Shown piece by piece: positions 24,060-38,100 of a stretch of DNA of 64,000 nucleotides. Location of the stretch: assembly GCA_030142905.1 (NCBI GenBank), contig JASJOG010000112.1, forward strand, positions 846,501 through 910,500. The letters run 5' to 3'. The position numbers were made by a program, and so were the translations under genes. The notes below the pieces were generated by a model. The model was not told the DNA's origin. It did no database searches and was given only the letters and a program-made list of their open reading frames with translations. Every line of letters starts with the position of its first letter. The first letter of the stretch is position 1. The stretch comes from Heliopora coerulea (Eukaryota > Cnidaria > Anthozoa > Scleralcyonacea > Helioporidae).

Positions 24060-24376
24060 GACCTCGTCCGGCGATAATTTTTTTTACACCCACATCAAGA
24101 TGGCGGTACTTATAGCGAGAACCTGAGAACTATCCGTGCTCGCGTTATATTATAATTCAACATGTCCTCTCACCAAAAACTCAGATTAGAATTACATAAA
24201 AAATAATTAGAATTACCCTAATCCTAATCCAAACTCTAATCCTAACCCTAACCTGAATCTTAGGTGAGAGGAAATGTTGAATTATAATATATCGGGAGCG
24301 CGAATAGTTCTCAGGCTCTCACGGTAAGTATCCGCCATCTTGAAGTAGGTGTAAAAATAAATCGCCCTCACCAGGT
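24060..24376. mobile_element. Foldback MITE with telomere-like core
   Basis: Left arm 24060-24174 and right arm 24263-24376 are imperfect inverted copies, both starting GACCT and both containing TCAAGATGGCGG. The spacer holds degenerate CCTAAT/CCCTAA units (about 24217-24252), close to the animal telomere repeat. No ORF is present. No clear target duplication was identified. Confidence 0.65.
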
Positions 24377-27079
24377 CTTTGACTTTTATTGTTGTTTTGA
24401 CACCTTCGGTAACTTACACAACACTTAATTCTTTCCATACGATGGGATCTGGAACAGGTGAAAGGTCAAACGCAATGTCTTCTGAGGTACATCGATTTTA
24501 GGCTTAAGTACCGATGATACGTTGATAAAACCCCTGGCAAAAAGTCAAAATCCGATCCATTTAAAAACACGGAAGTGGTTTACATACTCTAAAACAATAT
24601 CAGCAATTGGATAATTTGCAGCACGTGAACGGGGCTCACCAATTATGACGTCACGAGTTTTAAATTGTCTTCATGCAAATTTACGATTAAGCAAATCCCT
24701 TTTTTGGAATTCCATCCCACAAATAAAGTATAAGGAACAGTCCTGGCCACGGATAAAAGAAGAAGGAAAGTTTTGTTGCATTTGACCTTTAATTCGTAAC
24801 TTTGGAGAGAGGAAAATAGAGACTATGCAGAGTCCAAACTAGGCATCCTCGTACCCAGGCTCTATCCTCCTCAAAAATGATTAAGTAATATCGTGACATT
24901 TTGACTGGCACAGGCACCAACAAAACGATTGCCTGGTACCTTGGCCTGCGAATGAGGCAGATAACATCCGATAAAACAAGTCAAAATCCTGACTGGTTTT
25001 CTCACTACGTTTTAAAACATATTCAAGATGGTGGCAATTTCTTTAAACCAGTCTGAGGATCGCATTCATTGAATGATGCCTAACTTATTGTTGGGCCAAG
25101 GTGCAAAGATAACAAAATGATTGCAAACTAACTCATTCCCAGTCTTCTCACGGAAACCTTAAGAAGTGAGTTTCTCCCCTTTTATGACAGGAAAAAGGTT
25201 TAAGGTTTTAAAATGACTGTTAACCCAAACTAGGTTGCGCGAGAAGTGGCGATGACCTATACAGACAGTCATTGACAGTTCAGTTGATTTGAAAATAGAA
25301 ATAAGTTATTGCCTCTGGTACTTAAATTTCAACCATCATTGTACTTTGCTTCGTTACCTGATAACTTTAGTTCAAATATTTCACAAATTGCTACCACGAT
25401 GTTTGGTGTTGGGAAACTCTGTCAACCTGATCTTTGAGCGTGCGCAAGGTGGCTCCGCTGCAGCACATTAGCCTCCTCAGTCAAAACCTTTAACATTTAT
25501 TTGACTTTACGGGATTTTGTCTAAAAGAAACTCTGGTGTTTAGTTATGCACAGTTGGATATTCGTTTAGTTAGATTTTACGCTATTTCAGCTTCGTAACC
25601 AAGGACGTAAATCCTAAGGGGGGATCGGGGGACATATCCCCCCCACTTTTTGGACAGAGAGGGATACATATATAATTATCCCCCCCCCCCCCCCCACTTT
25701 TTGCAAAGTTCATGACAACTGAAGCCTAATTTCTGTTCCACTCGGCGCTTATGGTTCCATGTTTACCTTTACGATTTTCCGATATAATCTTTTTCAGACC
25801 CAATTTTTACCTAGTTGTTGTTGGTTCGAATACATGACAAGATATGAAAATTTGCCAAGTTATTTTACAGTCCGATCGTTCTTCTTTGGACGTCATTTTG
25901 TAGACAATCAGAAATACTTTGTTTAGTCATACTATAACGTCTTTATTGCTGTTTGGAGGAAATGCATGGCTTCGTTTCGATTGAAAAATAAGGTATGAAT
26001 GTTGTTCCAAAGAAGCAATCTCAGAATGCCGGAAAAGGCATTTCATAAACATTAGATTTAAAAAAAAAAACCCAGCTTTCAGAGGGAATGCCTCCACATC
26101 ACTTGGCCGGCTCCGTCCCCCCACTTTTGGGAAGCGATTGTCGCCCTTGTCGGTAACAAGAAAAATTAAAACCCATAACATTCTCGAATTTTCGGGTTGC
26201 TGTTTTCAAATCCCAGGGTTTCAGCGCAGGGGTTTTTTAGGGGCCAGGGGACCGTGGCCCCGATACCCCGACAGTTACGCCTCATTTTGTTTGCCATGAA
26301 TGCCATCTGATTTTTCCTGCAATCAGAAAAAGATTTTTTTTTTCTAAATTCATTAGGCAGCATAAATAAGAGAAATTTCCAAGTATTAAAGCGTATTCTG
26401 ATGTGCTGAATAACGTGATTATGGTGAATGGAATGATGTGAGTGTTCTCGCCCCAGTCATGTGCCAGTAATATTTTGGCCGGAGGAAAAGCTTTATTTGC
26501 AAGTGCACGGCTCACGTTGCTTCAAATTGTAGCGCAGTGAACCAACTCACCGTTTTTCAAAAGGAGTATTCAGGTGGAAGAATATTGCTTCTATAATTTG
26601 ATGTAAATTCGTCTAAAGCGAGGAATATGGATGCTCATGCGTGTGTCAAGACGAGATGTAATTTTCAAAATGGCGTTCATGATGAGATCGCTGTCCGTGG
26701 TTGCGATGCTACACAGATTCTGGAACTTTCCTAGCCTGTGTTCAAGTCATGACTGCAACAAAAGCTAGGTTTTTTTCTCGAGTACGCTGAACTCTGTTAT
26801 TTTCAAGAGCCCGTCGTGGATCAGGCTTTTAAATCTCTTTATTTTATGGTTCACAATAATGGAATGCCCGCAATTTTTCCAAGGGAAAATCCCTTCGAAT
26901 AATCAAATCCGGTTTAAATCCCTACAAATCTGGTCAAAGGTGACTCAGCGTTTTTCCATAAATATGTCAGTTGTCAAATGATGCAATAACTCATGCGTGT
27001 TTCATTCACTACGTCAAAAGAAAAAAACAACGACGAATGGTCATTTTGTTGCGCTGTTTTCGTAGGTAGCTGGTTGACA
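24377..27079. other. No gene supported; MITE debris
   Basis: The sequence contains C-rich runs (25681-25697) and fragments that look like hAT MITE ends near 25610 and 26270, without matching flanks. Short ORFs lack domains. The promoter of the first TNF receptor should lie toward the right edge, but I see no clear TATA box. Confidence 0.4.
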
Positions 27080-27169
27080 ATGGACAGAACACTGCCTCAT
27101 CAAGCGAGCAGTGTTAGACAAAAGTCAATGAGTAAAATTCTAAAAAGACCTTTGAATCGGTTCATTCTG
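27080..27169 (+). CDS. TNFR gene 1, exon 1 (signal peptide start)
   Basis: The ATG at 27080 and a second in-frame ATG at 27128 are both possible. The exon ends FIL|GTGAGT in phase 0. The open frame also extends upstream to an ATG at 26993, but the n-region is best with the 27128 start. Confidence 0.65.
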
Positions 27170-30100
27170 GTGAGTATTCACGTGTTTTAGAAACAGTCAA
27201 AATATTTTCTTCGTCTACTTGATAGTGTCTTGTGTTGAATATATCAACGTGTTGGTTAACACAATACATAGCCGTCCTGATTCAATATCGACTGTTTGTT
27301 CGATTTTATATTTGCCTGTCATTGAAGGTTATTGGCTGCTTGTGTACTCAGACAACAGGCTTACACCTGCGTTTGAAACCAAGGTTATATTTCAGACACC
27401 TGTCGGCTGCTCCTATTGAATTTATAGTAACGTGTTATGTTCGACAGTTTCATTTGTGTGTAGCTGAGAGAATAGACCATTTGCAAGAAGGGGGAGAAAA
27501 AGTTAGTGATAGTACTATGAGGATGGGATCATAGATTTATGCTAAGAGATTGTGGATTGAGTCTTTTTGAAATGCTGTGAAAATACCATTTTAGCTAATT
27601 TATGTACACACAAAATTCATGAGTTGCCATGACAGATTTTAAGATTTTGATTCATGTTTTCAAGTTATCATGAAAGCAAAATGAAAATTGGGCTAATCTG
27701 TTTAAAATCCTTCAACACTTCAAACCCAGGTTGGGGGTTCTTGAAGTTCTTCAGGGGTTATATGTACCTTCAGAACCACATGAAATTCTTCTGGGTTCAC
27801 TCAACTTATCTGTTTCCTGTAGGCTATTTCAAAGTAGCAGTTTAAACCAGCTATGCCTTCCCTTAAGAAAGCCTTTGTTCCAGTTACTGCTGTACAAGTT
27901 TGTGTGGCATAAACTAACTACAAACTCATGGCATACCACTTTGCCCTGTCATTGGATATAAAAGATCCCTGATGGTCTTTTATTATTGTGTTTGGGATCA
28001 TTTAAGTGCCTTTGACTTGGCCAAAAAGCCAAGTTTGTTTGGTGCCTTTTTGAGGTCCTGGGGAAATTGCAGCATGTGTTTTGGAATTATCTAGGGGTTC
28101 GTATCTCCAAAGAATGGAAATTTACTTAGGTTAAAATTCTTTAGGGGTATGTGTCAATTTGTTTGAAATACTTTGGGAATTTACTCCATATTTGTTCACT
28201 TTTTGGGACAGTTAAGTTCATTTGAATTACTGTGTTATGGAATTTGTATTTCATCAAAATTTATGGAATTTATCTGGAGTATATTCCTCAGAAATATATA
28301 TATCCTCAAAAATGCACTATGGGTATAAAGTGTAACAGCCTATTATACAGCCACTTTTCTTGACTGCCATACTGTAGGTTATAACTTGATAATCTTTCAT
28401 TGAAGACAATCAAAATGTTACTGGTTTCTGAGGAACCAGCTCATGAACTGAACCATGTAAAGAATCTACACCTTAAAATACACAGAAAAAGTTTAAAGGC
28501 AGCATTTTATAGGAGAGCAAGGTCCTGACTTAACTTAGTTTCATCTTCTTCAGCTGGTGACCTTATCCTCTATTTTTCTGGCAGACCTTTAAACTTTTTC
28601 CACGTTGATTTAGAACTGTCTAGTACAGCATGCAGCCCTCCATTTTTGATACTAACTTTAACATCCATGCATGTATAAATTATGTTCAAGTATACATCAT
28701 TCAATTTTAATCCACATTACCTGTTGTCAGACTATTCACAACATTAATCATTTAATGTTGGCTGCCCCATGTTCATTTGAACAATTAATTGTATTAGATG
28801 AGAAAGAAGAGAAATTAATGTTTGTTAGGATTTGGCAGTTTTGTGGTATTTGTTCACTTTTTACGTGTCATTTTTGATTTAACAGCTGGGCAGTGACAGT
28901 GAAAGTGACTATGATTTATTCTTGACTATAAAACAAAAATCCCCAATATACTATTAAAAAATAGTCATGAAAAAGGAATACCCAAGGTTAACCCTGCATT
29001 AAGTATGCCTAAAAACAAAAAAAAATCCTATCTGGTATTTAATATGTACATTTAAAACATAAAACTTTTTAAATAAACACTTAAATTTTTCAAGTGATTC
29101 AGCTTTTGCTATTTATTTCAGAAGCTTATTCCATTCTGAAGATGTACAAATGAAGGAGGGGATGTACCCCTCCTTGATGGTATCTAAACATAGACCTGTT
29201 TAAATTTACTTAACTGATCAAGGAAGGGGGTTGCAGTTTAGCATTTTTATTCTGACTGGCCAATGCCAGATGGTTTTATTTAGCAGTGTGCGGTGCCTGC
29301 TAGCCCTGTAATGGGTTAATTTCTTCAAGTGTGTAGAAAGGAACATGCTACATTACAGCTTCTTGTACAGTACTTTTAGGCTGAGGGAGTTGTTACTTTT
29401 GGAAGATTACTGTTTTCAGAAACTAACTGAGTAGAGGCTTCATAATTATGCCATTTAGGGTAAGACATTGCATGTAGGTTTGGGATTCTGCAGTTTGCTA
29501 TGGTCAGCAAGGTTAGGTTTAAAAGTCACACAAAAAGCTACTGGAAGAATGAATCTCAACCCTGTGAACAGAACAAACTCTGTTTGTTGAATATAAGACA
29601 AGTATAATTATCATAAATTGCTTCATTCAAGAATAATTGAACTGTCTGAGTTTAAAGAAATTGTCAGATCCCCTTAGATAAGATAATATCCAGTTCCCTT
29701 TCCATACCATTGATGAAAAAAGGTGCCAATTTGAGAGCATATACTATGGTCACTCAATATAATAATGACAAAATTATTCCATGATATTACACTGAACTCT
29801 TATCACACAAGCAGTGGTAAAGCTAAGCATGGCAAACCAATCACATGATCTGTATTATGCAAATTTAGCATCATGCAATGCAAATTTAAAAAGATCTATA
29901 ACATTCAAGCATCAAGCCATGTACATCTACCACTATTATAAAAATGTAGCAATTAGGTGTCAAGTTCTTGGTAATGGTTAGCATAACTAGAAATTGCTAC
30001 AAAATATAGACAGTGTATGTGCTGGTGGACATGTTTTTCTTGATGTCTAAATAATCTCAATAATTTTAAGTTTGCATTGCATGACCAATTGCTATGTACA

Positions 30101-33100
30101 GAAAATTTCAATTTTGCATAGTATGACCTGTTGCTATACTTAGCTTTGAGACTACACATGAGATAACTACTCTAGGTCAAGATGTACCACATTGAGAGCC
30201 ACAAGTTTATCACCTAGTTGTGTCATGTGTTACCCTCATAAATTAAAGTTTCATTCATTCAATCAGTTCAACAGTAACAAAATGATATCAGTTTACCATG
30301 AGATAATACCAATAAAAATGTTAGATAACATATACTGTACACTGTACATTCGTGCACAGTACAACTTTAATTTGCTCTATTGTTTTATAGGTTGCCATTG
30401 TTGCCAATTTAGGGTTTTCGTTGAGTTTAGCAGAAAGCCACAACTGCCCAGATGACCATCTGAAAGTTTTAGTAAATTCACCCAAGAAAGGATTTGTATG
30501 TAAGAGATGTGATAAGTTTGGCACATGCCCTCCTGGCCAGGGCTGGTCTGTGAGCTGTAATAGCACCATAACTGATGACACTGATATCGAGTGCAAAAAA
30601 TGTATTCAAGGAAAGTCTTACTCGCCAAAAGATGATCGTACACAATGCCAACCATGTCGCAGCACAACTTGCTTACCTCATGAGAAGGTTACTGGAAAAT
30701 GCACCCAAGAAGATGACACCACAACTTGTACTGGTGTCTGTGAGGATGGTTTCTGTATGAACGGCAACAAGACAATTTGTCAGTCTTGTTCTGATTTGAA
30801 GTCTGAAAAAAACAGGACAATTGTCAAGAAACCTAATGGTGATGGTATACCAAACAAGGACTCAACTGTACTGCAGGTAGTCAGTATAATAGTACCATCA
30901 ATTGCCATAATTGGGTTTTGTGTACTGTGCAAGTGTTGCCCACAATTGAGACAATCAGTTGGTTGTGGATGTTGCTTACAGAACAGTGGTGAGTTTATTA
31001 CTGTAACAGTAAACAATAAAAGATAATTTGTGATGTTGATTATTAAAACTATATACAGGTACTCTCAGGTAGAATCATTCTCAGAGATAAACATGAACAG
31101 AGATTTTTTTTTCATGATAATCTGACACTGCCAAAATCAACTAAAGAATGTTGACTCAAGCAGGATTTGAACTTGCACCTTCAGGATATTGGTCTGCCAC
31201 TCTACCTGTTGAGCTACTGAGCCCACAGGGATTAGAGGCAAGTTTTTTATCTGACAAGTGCATGAGATATTCTTGAGATTATTATGAAAAATTTCTGTTC
31301 ATGTATGTCTCTGAGGATGATTCTGAAATGGAATTAAAACACTGCACATCATCTCATGCATAATTATTAAGTAGTCACAAGAATATCTCATGCACTTATG
31401 TTGGATAAAAACTTGCCTCCAATCCCTGTGGACTTGATAGCTCAACAGGTAAAGCAGTGGACCGGTATCATGATGGTGTGAGTTCAATTCCCACTCAAGT
31501 TCAAGATTTTGCAGTTGATTTCAGAAGTGTCAGATTATCATGAAAAATTTTGTTCACGTACACTGTCTCGTAGAACATATAGAAATATTAAATAAAAGCT
31601 TTCAGTTCATACCAACACTGTGCACTGCACCAGACATCTATGTTTGTGAACCACATTCTGTTTTTAAAATCACTGTCCACAGGCCTCTCACGTTCGAAAT
31701 TTGGCGCGCGCGGTCTATCGCGCGGGCAGATTACGTTGCGTGCGCGATTAAATAACAAATTAGGGGGGAGTTGTCAAAAAATAGAAAATTTTTCAATTTT
31801 CTTGTAATTACATCAGTTTAATTCCGATATGAATACAATGTCATATCAATGTTTTTTATAACAAAAGAAGGAACAGAAACATTGAAATATTACTTCAGCA
31901 TGAGTCGCTTTCGAATTCCTTTTGGAAAAGTTCAAATTCACTGTCCTCACAACTGCTTTCGTCTTGGTCAAGTGTTGCGTGGACCTCGTCAACAACGTTA
32001 ACGGTATTTCTCACTGACGTAATTTGATTTGGTTGAGAGATCTTTTTCCGTCTGTTTGATGTCACACATATTTCAACAGCACGCTCTATTATAGCCTCTT
32101 TCTCTTCTCTGTTCCAAAGCAGGTTGTTTCCGTCGACGATAAGACTTTCATTCAAAGCGTTGTGGGCCATTGACAAGTGCCTGTCCAAGAGGATGCTCGT
32201 GACGGTCCTGAACGTTCTCTCTACTTGAGAGTTTGAGCCAGATGGACGGGAGCGTTTTGAAAATAAAACAGTTTGACAGGCGAGCTGAAATTAACATTGG
32301 CGCGCGTGATCATTCGCGCGCGTAACATTAGCGGGGCGCGTGCCTGCGCGCGCGTCCCATTGAGAGGCCTGTGTCCAATTTTTCAGTCAATCTGAATCCA
32401 AACTTTTCTGTCAAATATTTTGTGTTGGAGTAACTGGCCCATATATGGTCGTCATGAGAAGGTTTGATTCTGTGCTGAAACAGAGTCATTTTCTGGTCAC
32501 AGAGTTCCTTTTTAGTAATGAATGTCCTTGGGTGGCTTTGTTGTCACTGTGGCCAAACAAGCCTTGTATTAACTATTGTTAGTTGTGCTGATCCTGGCAA
32601 AGTAATGTCAAGTGGCTAACCAGACCTTCAATCCAGCACCTTATTCTACCAGATTTTTCTTTGAGATCTATTTCTAGAATAGACGGATAGATTTAGATAG
32701 ATATCTTTATTTAATGTGGTAAATACACTTAGCTGAACGAACAGATGGTTTACAGGTACTCCACAAACATTAATTAAAAAAAAGAAAAAACTATAAGAAA
32801 ACATATATTAATATGCAAATTAAAACTTATCTAGTAAATCAATCATTAAATCACGTTATTACAACAACAAAAAAACAACAGTCATTTAAAAACACATAAG
32901 AACACATTATTAATGAATAGTAATTATATAATCTAAAAATTATTTGAATTAATGTGCTCATACACTTCAATTAAACTCAGAAACTGTTTTGTTCCAGCTA
33001 ACACACATATAATTGCATAAACTGTTCTACTGTTTTTGGTGCAAAATAGCACCAGAATTTAAGACAATATCACCCAGACTTTAGGTTTACAGTACTTGCA

Positions 33101-35109
33101 TGCAGATGTCAGGTAGGCACCACAGACCTTCTAAACAGGAGGTACAGTAAAAGCCATCAGTACCAAACAAGCATGTAATCTAGTACCAATCACCCAGTTT
33201 CCTTGATTTCCAAAATTGACATTGATGTAAAGGCATCATAGATCTCTTGAGCAGCATGAGGAAGAGTAGCCAAATAGCTGATCATAAATTTTGAGGGTCA
33301 CAAATCCTATCAAAATCACCAGTCTAGCTTTTCCTTAATGACTTAAAACAAGCACCCTGTCTTAGGTAGAACAAAGAGTACTTTATTCAAGTCGAAATCA
33401 TTTGAATGACCATAGGTGTGCAAAACCATCCAAGCTAATGGTAATACATGAACAAAAAGTTATTTACTTTTAAAATTATAATTTTTCTTTTACATGAATG
33501 GTCAATGTGTACTAATTTTATACTTTAATTCTTCTTTCCTTATTTGCTCTTCATGTCTCAATGGTACAGTCAAAATAAAACTCTATGACATTTGATCCTT
33601 GAACGGTGATCAGCAGTTTACCATACCAACAATTAAGCTTTCTCTAGGGCCAATTCAGTGGCCAAGTCCCCCCCAAGCAACTCTTACTCATTATTTTGTA
33701 TACAGAGTGTGCAAAGTAGTAATTTTATGGTGTATACAGTAACCTGTTTATGGCTAGTGATTTGAATCACTACAGTAACTTTTCCTTGAGTTACTGTATA
33801 TGAACATGCACATATTTATAATTATGCATCTAACATGTATTGAAGTGTGTCTTAATTATTATAATTAATATGCACTTATCCATCAAATGCATCATTCTAA
33901 ATGTCTACTGTATGTTTACTCAGTTTAATAATCAAGTCAGCAGATTCAACCTTATGAGCCCAACGCATTGAGAGCTGGGTGTCATAGCTTTAGTAAATTA
34001 AATTACTACGTGTATTTTTGAAAAACTGTTGTAAATTGATCAAATCCAAATCCAAGCCACATAAATGCTCATTCATATTTGTGTTATTAGTTACCAAGTT
34101 GTTCAGGTAGTCTTGTTAGGCAAAATAGTCAACACTGATACTTTAAGTCTACTCCAGGTTGATGTTATAATTTGTGTCATTACCTTTGTTTAACTTTCAA
34201 GGTACATTATCTGTTCATGATGTGGAGAGTCAAAGTAAATGTGACATATCACAAGGTTCAAGTGACAATGGAGAAGAGATTAAGGAACTATCTTCACCCA
34301 GCACCACTTGCAATGGTGAGTTGTTTGGTCACACTCCTCTTTATTCATGAAAATTATGTGACTGTTACCAACAATCTGACTTTATATCTATGCACAAATC
34401 TCCCGACCTGTTCATACTTGTAAGCCTTCCCGCCCATCCTTTTATCTGTTTGTCCACAATCAACTCATCTGTCTGTCTGTGTTTCTGACTGACTTTATTA
34501 ATGTCTGACATGACAATCTATCTCTGTATTTATGTCCATTTGCTTGTCATTCTTTCCACTTTTCTATTGTTTTTATATAGCATTTGTTGCAAGGATGAAT
34601 GGATCCATCCATTCATCCCATCCATTCATCCATCCATTCATTCCATTTATCCATCCATTCATTCCATTTATCCATCCATTCCATTCATCCATCCATCCAT
34701 CCATCCTGTCAATCAGTCTGTCAATAATTCAGTCAATATATCAATCAATAAATCAACCAGTCAATTATTCTGTTGGTTTGTTCAAGGTACCTCATAAGAT
34801 AGTATTCCCGGAGAATCGTGAAGTTAGCTCGAGGTGACATTCCCTAAATTAAACTCTCTATCCCGCAAATTTTTGATGAATTAATTAAAATGGTAAAATA
34901 TAGTATAACAGAATATAGATAGGTACTGTATGATGAAATGTTTACAAGATATAAAATGTAATAAAAAGATCAGAGCCCAGCTCACAATTCTTAAGTGTAT
35001 ATCCATAGTGAGACGTGACAGGAAGTGACACGTATGCGTGTCACTTCCTGTCACGTCTCCCAGTTTTCTATTGGTTAGCCGTCTAATTATTCCAATATGT
35101 AATTATAGA

Positions 35110-35148
<39 letters not shown>

Positions 35149-38100
35149 TTTTCTCATCCATGTAAACCTACACTCTGAAGATTTTGCACGCCGCAACGAA
35201 ACGTCAGTAAACATGTTTTAAAACTTTTTGACTTGCCTATTTCACTATGGCGATACACTTAAGAATTGTGAGCTGGGCTCTGATCTCTTTATTACGATTA
35301 CGCTTTCCGCCCGGAAAATCAATAGCCAAGATATAAAATGGATGAAATGATAAGATAAAATGCGAACTATGGTACTTGAACGGCGATCAATGTAAATCAT
35401 GCAGTATTTATAAAAATGAGCTAGGAATGGGAGATGGTTTGACGGGTCCGATCGATCCTCGAGATTATTGGTAGGTGAGGAACACCATGTTGAGCGATTC
35501 ACTGCTTCGATTCGTTCTATTCACTCGTCACACAACAAATCAATTTCAGAAACGTTATATCTTCCACTTGCTAGGATGATGTTTGCATCACAAAATTTAT
35601 TGGTTAGTCCGTTCGTTCGGTCGTTTACTCTTTGCTTGCTTGTACGTTCGTTCGTTCGTTTATTCCTTGGTTCTTTTGTTCGTCTGTTTATTCCTTGGTT
35701 CTGTCGTTCGCTCATTCGTTCTGTCGTTCGCTCATTCGTTCTTTCGTTCGCTCATTCGTTCTTTCGTTCGCTCATTCGTTCGCTTGTTCGTCTCTTGGTT
35801 GGTTGTTTCGTTCGTTTGCTTGTTCATTCGTTAGTTCGTTCGTTCGTTCGTTCGTTCGTTTCATTCGTCTGATTATTCTTTCTTCAGTTTTTCATTCCTT
35901 CTTCGTGCGTTCGTTCTTTCGTTCATTCAAATGACCAGCATATTCAACCGCAGCTCCATCAGAAATTCCAGACTTTGATTTCCAATTAGACTGTGTGACT
36001 TTTCTTTAGACTGCCCAGATGTCACCACGCCTTTGATGCAGAATAACAATGGCGGCAACGAACCTGATCGTGAACACGCGGACAGATTTCCAGGTAATGC
36101 GAGAAATTTTATGCATTTCTGGAATTGAATAAATGAATCTCCAGTAATTTTTTTATCCAGAGGCATTTGGGTTTGAGGAGGAAGGCGTGGCTCTCCTAAC
36201 GTCCTGAAGTGTTGGGAAAATTGGAATTTTGTCTGACTTTTGTGATTTTCAAGTTTAAACGATGAGCTAAGAAGACGCTTTACGTTTACAAAAAAATGAT
36301 GAAACAGACCAACATAAAATAACTTTGTACGATTGCGTCCATCTCAATGGCGTGTCTAGGATTTATGTGCTTTAGGGGGGGGGTAAAAAGTGGAATAGAG
36401 GCTGAGGCTGAGGACCCTCAGCCTCAGGGGCACAGTTATGTAGGTGGATTACATCACACGTTTCTATCGTGTGTGTAAACTTTACCATGAAAACGTTTCA
36501 TTCTGTCAACTGAAATTGAAGGCGGTCGGACTAAATTTGGACTTGCGATAGACAGGTTTCTAGTGTGAGGTAGTAGACCGAAGTGTGTATGGGCGTCGGC
36601 AGGGTGAGGCAAGAGTATACATCTCACCCTTAGATTTACCCTCGGACATTATTACACTTTTCATCTGAGCAAGTAAATAACTTTCGTGTATTGACACTTG
36701 GTATCAGCCATTAGAGACTTCACTCTTCCTCCAAAATAAGGACAGAGTAATTGTTATGGTCTTGTTGATCCCATGAAACGAGACTTTATAAAAGCCGATA
36801 GACAAGCGGTGTGACTGGCACATTGCTAGTAGTCGGGGACACTTTGTGGGCCCGAAGTAAATTTTGTGGCGGTCAAGATTTAGTATAGGTTTGTAGGCCT
36901 GCATCTTGTACCTTTAAACATGTGATCTTGTACACCGCAATTGCGGGAACGTCTAATTTGAAAGTGGATACAAAATACAGTATTCTACCGGTTGAAGTGG
37001 TTCGGGGGGTGGGTTTTCTTGGGGTAGGGTTCCAACCCCCTGGTAGTTGCACCACTGTGATAAAACGATAATGTGGTATCGTTTTTCTTCTCTACCGATA
37101 TAACATATTTCTAATACCGCCCATCGTTACCTGCTGCTTCTGAGTTTCGTACTGAAAGATGTTTGGAACAAATCGTTTTTTCTTTAGAGACATCGCCCTC
37201 ACTTAGTGGAAGAAGTACACCTTCCATTGAATCGACGGAAGTAGCGCAGGATTGCCCCGGTAAGTATGCACAGCGGCGGAAACTTATCTTCTTAGCTACA
37301 TAAGACAGGACAGTGATGGCAGGAACTGTGATAATGATGGAACATGATTACGTGTAAATGAAATGAAAATTACTGTTTCTTTTTGTGTGGAAAAACTCTT
37401 GGCTTGTTTGTCATAAAGAACGAGGTTAGCTGCTTGGCAAGACCAAATCGATAGAATAGCAAAATAGATTTCAAAAGAGGTAGAGATTATGTGATGTGTC
37501 GAACCTTTTCTACCAAAATATTCGCTGTTGGTATTGCATAACTGTTTTGTGTTGTCGTACTTTGACTTCTGTTATGCTGTTTTGGGAAATCATCCTACGT
37601 CCTTACGAGAGAAATGTACAACGAGGGTAGTAACAACTGATAATTAAGATGTTCGGCATAGTGATGTCTTTGATAAATTAAATTGGTAGTCTTTAGGACA
37701 ACAGAGGGGTAAGGAACTCATCACCCTTGTTCGGAAGTTGTTTATTAGAGACATGCCAAATTTTCATGCTGCTAAATAGAAATTATTAAACAATTCTAGG
37801 TATCAATTGCGCAATGTTTAAAACACGAACAGCATCAGTTTAAATTTACTACGTAATCGTAAAGAAAACAACACGTCTGTACCAGCTTTTTGAAACTGTA
37901 TAAATAATTTGGGATTGAATTAGTATCATAGATGTTGATGCTAATTATTTGTAATTAGATGGTACTGCATTCGTTACATACTGTAGATTTTACATAGTTT
38001 TTACTGGTATTTTAGATTTTGTATATTGAACAATTATTCACCGAAGTGGAGGTAAATATTTACACTCTTCACCAACACTGAGGTGAATAACTGTTTTAGC

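Larger units (their letters stand above)
34959..35294. mobile_element. MITE or retroelement-LTR fragment with about 50-bp inverted ends
   Basis: The termini TAATAAAAAGATCAGAGCCC and the complement are about 50 nt each with few mismatches. It contains a perfect 22-bp hairpin (35010-35059), an AT run (35112-35145) and a hammerhead-like core (35175-35205). The class is uncertain; the ribozyme-like motif favours a Penelope-type fragment. Confidence 0.6.

Noticed and set aside
24180..24260. Interstitial telomere
   Set aside because: Units are few and degenerate and are enclosed by inverted arms, so a MITE explains the site better.
34501..34837. Two ORFs rich in His, Pro, Ser and Ile
   Set aside because: They are the (ATCC)n repeat read in two frames.
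35468..35934. Overlapping ORFs rich in RSFV residues
   Set aside because: Artefacts of the (CGTT)n microsatellite, open in all three plus frames.
36345..37057. hAT element with ends CAATGGCG and CACTG
   Set aside because: Flanking 8-mers (GTCCATCT and TGATAAAA) do not match and the ends pair poorly.
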